The notes beneath the pieces were generated by a model. The model was not told where the DNA came from and made no database searches. It was given only the letters and a program-made list of their open reading frames with translations. Source: Glossina fuscipes (lineage: Eukaryota; Arthropoda; Insecta; Diptera; Glossinidae). Taken from it: a stretch of 64,000 bases of DNA. The DNA lies in contig NW_023998605.1 of NCBI RefSeq assembly GCF_014805625.2, positions 38,506-102,505 of the forward strand, in the 5' to 3' direction. The translations under genes and the position numbers were made by a program. Shown piece after piece: positions 58,201 to 64,000 of the stretch. Positions within the stretch are counted from its first letter, which is position 1. Each line of letters starts with the position of its first letter.

Positions 58201-58947
58201 TTTGGAGTAATTGATCCAATCCGCTTTAACTAGGAGGAATTTGGCCTGTTTTGCTGGAGTAGCAGAGGACGTTGAAAGTTTAAGATCGATTATGATTGGA
58301 AAGTGACCACTATTATGTAGATCATCAGAAATAGACCAGGAAACCAAAGTAAGAAGTGGGGGAGAGCAACATGTTAAATCAATATGTGAAAAAGTATGAT
58401 GAGTTGAGAAGTGCTTTGGTTTTCCATCGTTTAAAACGCAAAGGTTGCTTTGAAAAAAGGCCTTTTCTAAAACAGTACCGCGAGTGTTGTTCACTGTTGA
58501 GCCCCAGATGGTATTCCAGCTGTTGAAATCGCCGCATACAATTAATGGGGGGGAAAGTACGGAGAATAAACTGTAGAGTTCTTGCTGAGAAAACGATTGC
58601 GAAGGTGGAATATAGAGCGAAAGCACTGTAAATTTTATATTTAATATTATTTGTATCGCTACGGCTTGTATATTTGAGCTTAAATTTATGCGTTTGTGAG
58701 GTATACTTGATTTTATAAAAACACCTACTCCTTGTTTGGAATATGAGTTTTTATCAGCATTCGTGAAGTATCCAGCATATGATTTGGGTGGAATAGGATT
58801 AAAAGAGCTTCTACAATGGGTTTCTTGAAGCGATAAAAAGGTTGGATTAAAATCACTTATGAGTGTACGGAGTTCATCAAAATTATTAATAAGTCCCTTA
58901 ATGTTCCATTGTAGAATTTTAAAAACTTTATTTAATTGTAATGACAT
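55256..58947 (-). pseudogene. I-clade ORF2 (EN, RT, RNase H) with few lesions
   Basis: The endonuclease contains ILQWNIKGL, LQETHC, VCGDFNSWN and HIDLTC. The motif that is normally SDH reads NSGHFPI, so the catalytic Asp is Gly. The RT contains DYRPISLLSCLSK, GFKRGRGCIDALL, motif A in a shifted frame, GIPQGSPLSVTLF and YADDVYIF. RNase H contains YTDGS, TEARAI, VTDSLS and GNEQADRAAK, with all four acidic positions present. The C-terminus carries CSCEKTLTIKHILCDC. A one-base frameshift falls at about 57210-57230, and CAA to TAA ends the frame at 55592. The rest of the C-terminus continues to 55256. RT and RNase H active sites are intact. Confidence 0.9.
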
Positions 58948-58968
58948 GTAAGCAGAGTGGAGGGAGGG

Positions 58969-60249
58969 TTAAGTTGCCATGTCAGCGTCTCCGTCGAGAA
59001 GGTCGCTATAGAAATTTTTCGTAAATGATTTATTCTTACCAGCAGAATGATCTGTATTTAGGTGATTTGGTACATTTGAAGCGCAACGGGTTGGCGCACG
59101 TGAATAATTTGAAATTGAAGGTTGATTAATGGATGAAAGAATGGATTCATTAACACTTGTGATTTGTTGAGTAAAGTTGAGAGCTGGAGATTCTGGAGAA
59201 TTTGGTATATTAGATTTTAGCATATGTGTTGTTGTTTTGATTTTTTCAATATTTGCAGTTGCTTTGGTTTTTTCAATATTATCTTTGGCAAGTGATGTAA
59301 CTGGTTTCGCAATATAATTTTTGGTTAATGGTGGAACAGGTTTTTCATTGGAAGCAGTTGGAGTTAAAGTCTTACTAGGCTCGATATGCGAGGCAACAGC
59401 AGCATAGGTATTACTTTTGCCAATTCCATGGGCTACAGATGGATTTCTTTCCCGGTATGTGCGTCGCGCTTCGTCCATGCTACAGTAATTTTCTGTTTTG
59501 ATTTTTAATATTTCACGCATCTGTACAAAACGTGGGCATTGTTTGTCTAACGCTGAGTGTTGATCATTGCAATTTATGCAGAAACTACTACTACAGCTTT
59601 CAGTATGTGGAGGATGACCACAGTTAGCACAAGATGCAGCATTAGTGCATCTTTTTGCCGTATGACCAAGGCGTTGGCAATTTTTACACCTCATAGGATT
59701 TGGGATGTATAGTTCTACTTTACATTTATACCACGCCACATCAACTGTTCGCGGTAATCGATAGCGATCAAAAGTTAAAATAATCCTTGCTGTAGGAGAG
59801 TGTGTTTTTCCGTCATCATTCAGTTTGGTTAATTTATATACTTCAGTCACTCCTTAAATGCCCATTTCGCGAACAATTTCATCTTCCGGCACATGCTTTA
59901 AGCAAGCGGCATAAATTACGCCTCGAACCGAGTTAAGTTTCTCATGTAGTTTAGCTGAAATAGCACATAGATTAGCTAAAGATTTGGCCTTTATGAGTTT
60001 TTCGGTTGCGCGCGGGTTCCCAGCGAGGACCAGTAAATTTCCATCGCGTAGAATCGAGATGGAGTCGATGTATGTTGTAATGCTATCTAGAGCTTTTTTT
60101 ATAGCAAAAGGGCTAATTTGGGAAATTGTTATTCGAGCATCGGTTGAAGAAATAACAATATATGTTTTATCAATAGGGGTTATATCGCTGATCGGCAACA
60201 CCGGAAAATCTGAATTTTTACATTTTTTTTCTTTGAGGGGATGTATCAC
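58969..60249 (-). pseudogene. I-clade ORF1 with one internal stop
   Basis: Two pieces are in the same frame: 59854-60249 (131 aa) and 58969-59850 (293 aa), separated by a single TAA (59854-59856) after REMGI. The C-terminal piece has the knuckles CKNCQRLGHTAKRC, CANCGHPPHTESC and CINCNDQHSALDKQC, the three-CCHC array typical of I-element ORF1. A Ser/Thr/Pro/Lys-rich tail follows. ORF1 proteins bind LINE RNA and form RNPs. The nonsense codon splits off the N-terminal third. It ends 21 bp before the ORF2 start. Confidence 0.88.
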
Positions 60250-60754
60250 TTAATAGATGAAATCTATTCGAGTTTTTATCTGGCGGCCCCGGGGCCATTT
60301 GCCTTATTGTTGTCTATTGCTTATTATTTGTGAAATAACCACTCACTTGAAAACGTTTGGGAACTGTGGAAGAAGGTTGGGAATTACTAAAGAAAAGTGT
60401 CAAATGATTTCAATCTTTTTTATTTTGTTTTTTTGTTTTCTATTTTTTATTATATATAGACGAAACGAAAGCACATACGCAATATCCGCGTTAACCAGTT
60501 TTAGCAATAACACTGAAAAGACAGAGGTTAAATACACAAAAACACCGAAAACACCGAAACAATTGAAAAAACGCAGACGAAAAGAAAACACGCACTACAC
60601 TGAACACAAGTCGACTTACAATATCAGATAATATACAAAGATATAAATAATCTTTATTTTTCTTTTTGTTTTATTTGTTTGGTTACAAACAAACCGCACG
60701 ATTTGCTAATTCGCACAAGCTTCGTAAATAGTTGAGCAAATTTAATGCTAATGC
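60250..60754 (-). promoter_or_regulatory. I-clade 5' leader (likely internal promoter)
   Basis: The 5' UTR lies between the TSD and ORF1. An initiator-like TTCAGTGTAGTGCG on the minus strand (60590-60604) could be a transcription start, since LINEs of this group use internal initiator-based promoters. The TSD places the integrated end further upstream at 60754. Confidence 0.4.
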
Positions 60755-60765
60755 GCAATTTTGTA

Positions 60766-61297
60766 AAAAAAAAAAAAAAAAACTGATTGGTGAGAATTTG
60801 AAAACAACGTTGACGACCTTAATTAAACTATAAATATGAAGTAAAAGCTAACAAAAACAGAATTAATAAAATTTAATTTTTTTTAATTGTTGGTAACAAG
60901 AAGAGGCCTTCGTCTATCTTCTAATATCTGGGTTGAAACAAGCAGTAGTGCATAATACTATATATAAGTTAAGGACTACTCCAATAACCACTGTAATAAA
61001 CTATAAACTTTGTAAACAATGACGATCATATTAAACTGATCATAAACAATTCTCAAAGTCTTTCGTTGCACTCCAGTAACATTTGTTCACATTAGTAAAG
61101 TTGCAATTTAAGCAATCTGATGAGTGTGAATAATTGATTGATTCAGATTTTTCTTATATTGCAAAGCACTTTGAAATCGTTACCCGTTTTTGCCGTTAAT
61201 TGAATTGAACACAATGCTTCAAATAATAAAATATTAAAAAATTTTAAAGATAATAATCTGAAAGTTTTCATTTATTTAATTTATATAATATAGTATA
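60766..61297. other. AT-rich spacer
   Basis: A poly-A run (60765-60781) follows the LINE TSD. No coding signal is seen up to the mariner. Confidence 0.5.
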
Positions 61298-61299
61298 TA

Positions 61300-62540
61300 T
61301 TAGTTTGGGGAAAAAGAAATCCATTATTTTTTCGCAGCCATCTGCACTGATAGATTTCTCGTAAAGTATCGATCAAACAATTTCATATTTATGCTCGTTG
61401 GAAAGGTGACATTTCGCAGTAAAAAAAATTCTTTTGCTGTTTTTTGTTTGGTTCATTCAGTTGTGAGTTACAGCGTGTTAAAAATGGAAGCGAAAAAAAA
61501 GAGAAAATTCGGTACATTTTACAGTTTTTCTTTGACAAAGGCGAAAATGCAAGCCAGCTAAAATTGTGAATGGTGTTTATGGTTCCGATACTGTAACAGC
61601 CAATTATGTGCAATTTTGGTTTCGTAGATTCCGTTCAGGAATTTTTGATGTTAAAGATGCACCTCGCACAGGTAGGCTGGTCGTCGAAAATGTCGATAAA
61701 ATCGGAGAAATGATGGAAGTTGACCGGCATGTTAGCAGTCGTAACATCGTCCAGGAGCTAAAAATCGACCATAAAACAGTTTTAAACTATTTACACAAAG
61801 CTGGATTCAAAACGAAGCTCGATGTTTGGCTGCCACACCAATTAACAGAAAAAACATGATGGATCGAATTTCCATCTGCGAAGCCTTGGCCAAACGGAAT
61901 GAGATAGACCTATTTCTTAAACGAATGGCGACTGGAGATGAGAAATGGATCACATACGATAACCCTGTGCGAAAACGATCGTGGTCAAAGAGCGGTGAAG
62001 CACCTCAAACGGCCAGGAAGGTTTTGCTATACCATTTGGTGGGACTGGAAGGGGATTATTTATTATCAGTTGCTTCCATATGGCCAAACGCTAAATTCTG
62101 ATCTCTACTGTACACAACTGGACCGTTTGAAGATAGCGACCAGAAACGGCCAACAGGAGAGGTGTCGTGTTCCACCAGGACAACGCTAGGCCACACACAT
62201 CTACAGTGACTCGCCAGAAACTTCGGGAGCTTAGCTGGGAAGTTTAAATGCATCCGCCATACAGTCCGGACTTGGCACCAAGCGATTATCATCTTTTTCT
62301 TGCATTGCAAAATTTCTTTAATGATAAAAAATTGGAATGTAGGGAGGATTGACTACTAGAGTTTTTTGCAAATAGAGACCAGGACTTCTATGAGAGAGGC
62401 ATTTTGAAGTTACCTTTAAAATGGCAACAAATCATACAACAAAACGGTGCATATTTGAGCCAAATCGGACAATCCAAAGAATGTTAAATAAAGTCCTGAA
62501 GTTCATATAAAAATAATGGATTTCTTTTTCCCCAAACTAA
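61300..62540 (+). mobile_element. mariner element, intact TIRs, TA TSD
   Basis: The 5' end TTAGTTTGGGGAAAAAGAAA at 61300 is matched by its exact complement ending at 62540. The inverted repeats extend about 30 bp and are essentially perfect. TA lies immediately outside on each side (61298-61299, 62541-62542). Its length of 1241 bp is normal for mariner. The transposase gene is broken, but the ends could still be recognised by a related active transposase. Confidence 0.92.
61484..62350 (+). pseudogene. mariner transposase, frameshifted
   Basis: The start MEAKKKRK is at 61484. The paired helix-turn-helix region follows (QFWFRRFRSGIFDVKDAPRT), then NIVQELKIDHKTVLNYLHKA and MATGDEKWITYDN with the first catalytic Asp. 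FHQDNARPHTS holds the second, and YSPDLAPSDYHLF the third. D2 and D3 are 34 residues apart, the mariner D,D34D spacing. The frame breaks near 61510, 61555, 61850 and 62100-62170, and a stop lies within the D2-D3 interval. All three catalytic Asp codons survive, but in different frames. Confidence 0.88.
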
Positions 62541-62542
62541 TA

Positions 62543-63779
62543 TATACATAGAAATTGTGTTCTGAAACAGAGTTATTTAATTGCCTATGAATGAGTGGTT
62601 ATTTATACACTACAATATTACACAAAAAGTGCAAGTGCAAATAACACTTGAAGAAAAATTATGTTCTCACACATCAATTTGGGCACAACTTCTAAGCAAA
62701 ACAAAGAGAAGAACAAAAAGTGAAACAAGAAAAGGGGCCTAGGGGAAGGCGGTGGAAGTGTGTCAAAAATTATTACTATAATAATTTCAAAAAAAAAAAA
62801 AAAACAAAACTTACAATCAAAATAGTTAAAAGTAAACATAAAAGATATACTAAAGTAACTATTAAAAAATTTCTAGACGACCCGATAACGATAAAAAAAA
62901 GTAGTGTTGTGGTAATGTTCTAAAAAAGAAACAAAATCTCATCGGCAATTTTTCTGTCACCGTGGCGTTTTACTCCTACCATGTATTGTAAATTATATGC
63001 TCTACTTCTATGGTGGATTGTTGTGTTCAGCTCTTCAGTTGTAAAAATATATGCTAAACCTTTGTTTCGTAAGATTTTCTTAATACTATTTCAGAAAAGT
63101 TAATTTGTGACGATTTGGGTGCCGTGAATTTTGCACCAAGCAAACAAAAGTTAGCATGCTTCCTGAAGCAACCAAGGGATTTTTGGTTGTAACGCCATTG
63201 TCCAGTAAACATAACTTTAACCAACATTCATTTTAATAATGTCAAAAATAGGGTGATCAATATAATCATCATCACGTTTCGAAATATAAATTATTCTAAA
63301 GTAGTCTTAGGTTTCCTTTAATTAGTTTTGATTTTGTTAAAAAGACTCTAAAAAATAGTATATTTAGTTGTTGAGTATTGAATTGAGGGTTTGTTTATAA
63401 AAATATATATTCTTTTACAAGAAATTTTTAAATAAAATCTGTTAATATTAAAATTGACGGTTCTGCATAAAATAAAACCGAAATAAAAGCGTAACATTTG
63501 TGACCAATTCTGGCTATATATTTGAGCTAAAATCCAACATAAATAAAAGGGACAAAATACCAATTGTAAATCTGCAGAATGTCTTGAATCAATTCTTATG
63601 TCAAACCAAACCAACAAAATATGGAAAAAAATTATTAAAGAAACTTTGGAAATTGTGCAAATTTCATGAAAAGTTCTGAAATAAATGTGCGTATGAACTA
63701 AACGTGGAGCCATAGCACATCACAAATTTTAAAAAATTGTCATTTAGCATTACACAAAAAAAAATGTTGCAAAAGTGAC
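62543..63779. other. No gene recognised
   Basis: AT-rich sequence with A runs near 62800. The frames at 62618-62839, 62720-62923 and 63348-63713 are low-complexity or lack motifs. Confidence 0.4.
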
Positions 63780-64000
63780 ACAGCTAGCACAGAAGCACAC
63801 CCGCAACAAGAACAGATCCAGGTTGCAAGTGAACCCCTAAACCATTGCAAACATGCATAAGCTTGGCAACCAACACGTTAACCACACAATATTATTTTAA
63901 ATAAAAAATGAGAGCTCAAAATGCAAGTTGAAACGTAACCTATGGCTAAATAGAAAGCGAAAGGAAGAAAACAGTTTCACAACATCAACATACATGAAGA
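63780..64000 (-). repeat. LINE family A 3' fragment with two internal deletions
   Basis: 63780-63911 matches 21522-21653 (3' UTR). The match then jumps to about 22244-22287 (RT region), and after aaatag jumps again to about 22475-22520. It is the most condensed family A copy in the window and runs off the right edge. Confidence 0.8.

Larger units (their letters stand above)
55138..60754 (-). mobile_element. Full-length I-clade LINE (family I), 11-bp TSD
   Basis: A minus-strand element of 5617 bp bracketed by the perfect duplication gcaattttgta (55127-55137 and 60755-60765). The low-coordinate TSD directly abuts the (TTA)n tail, i.e. (TAA)n on the element strand, as in the Drosophila I element. 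It has a roughly 0.5-kb 5' leader, ORF1, a 21-bp spacer and ORF2. Lesions are few: a nonsense codon in ORF1, a frameshift and a nonsense codon in ORF2, and a changed endonuclease active site. It looks recent compared with most elements here. Confidence 0.9.

Noticed and set aside
60400..60631. Frames upstream of the I-clade ORF1
   Set aside because: They lie in the element 5' leader between the TSD and ORF1, with low-complexity composition.

Overview
This is a 64 kb piece of AT-rich eukaryotic DNA. It looks like the genome of a brachyceran fly, most likely a tephritid-type fruit fly. The only convincingly intact cellular gene is an insect-like COG7 with one 67-nt intron, the usual intron size in flies. 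Most other coding signal is decayed transposable elements of dipteran type: I-, R1- and jockey/CR1-like LINEs, Ty3/gypsy and Ty1/copia relics, a mariner and a tRNA-derived SINE. The species is inferred; the sequence does not prove it. There are no prokaryotic features.

Layout. 0-2.6 kb holds a LINE scrap, then a pyrimidine-rich stretch without genes. 2.7-7.35 kb is a dead RNase H-bearing LINE on the minus strand. 7.9-10.9 kb is a Ty3/gypsy relic on the minus strand. 11.0-11.4 kb has two oppositely oriented SINE copies, one full length with a perfect 13-bp target-site duplication (TSD). 11.7-14.05 kb is COG7 on the minus strand. 15.3-15.9 kb holds a copia relic. 17.5-18.4 kb packs fragments of four unrelated housekeeping genes (GFOD-type oxidoreductase, VPS55/LEPROT, PDHB antisense, SLU7) into about 0.85 kb. 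18.46-19.5 kb is a fold-back array of about 178-bp units directly beside them. 19.8-34.8 kb carries several copies of one jockey/CR1-like LINE (called family A here), copia pieces, and a SINE with a 21-bp minisatellite inside its tRNA-like head. 37.2-42.1 kb is a solo LTR interrupted by a 4.4-kb R1-clade LINE with a 17-bp TSD. 42.4-42.9 kb is a MITE-like inverted-repeat element. 43.5-46.1 kb contains jockey-like and gypsy-like relics. 47.1-49.0 and 55.1-60.75 kb are two copies of an I-clade LINE (family I). The second is full length, with an 11-bp TSD and only a few inactivating changes. 61.3-62.54 kb is a mariner with intact ends and a broken transposase.

How the parts relate. The SINE 3' end (about 80 nt plus a TAA-type tail) is visibly homologous to the 3' end of family I. 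This suggests the SINE was moved by I-clade reverse transcriptase, and both partners lie in the same window. Family A copies show serial internal deletions. The two assembly gaps are 34465-34564 (100 N, inside a family A copy) and 51045-51054 (10 N, flanked by identical 47-bp sequence, so probably an unmerged overlap).

The most unusual feature is the 17.5-19.5 kb mosaic of captured gene fragments joined to an inverted-repeat array. All homology calls are from memory of protein families; no searches were run.
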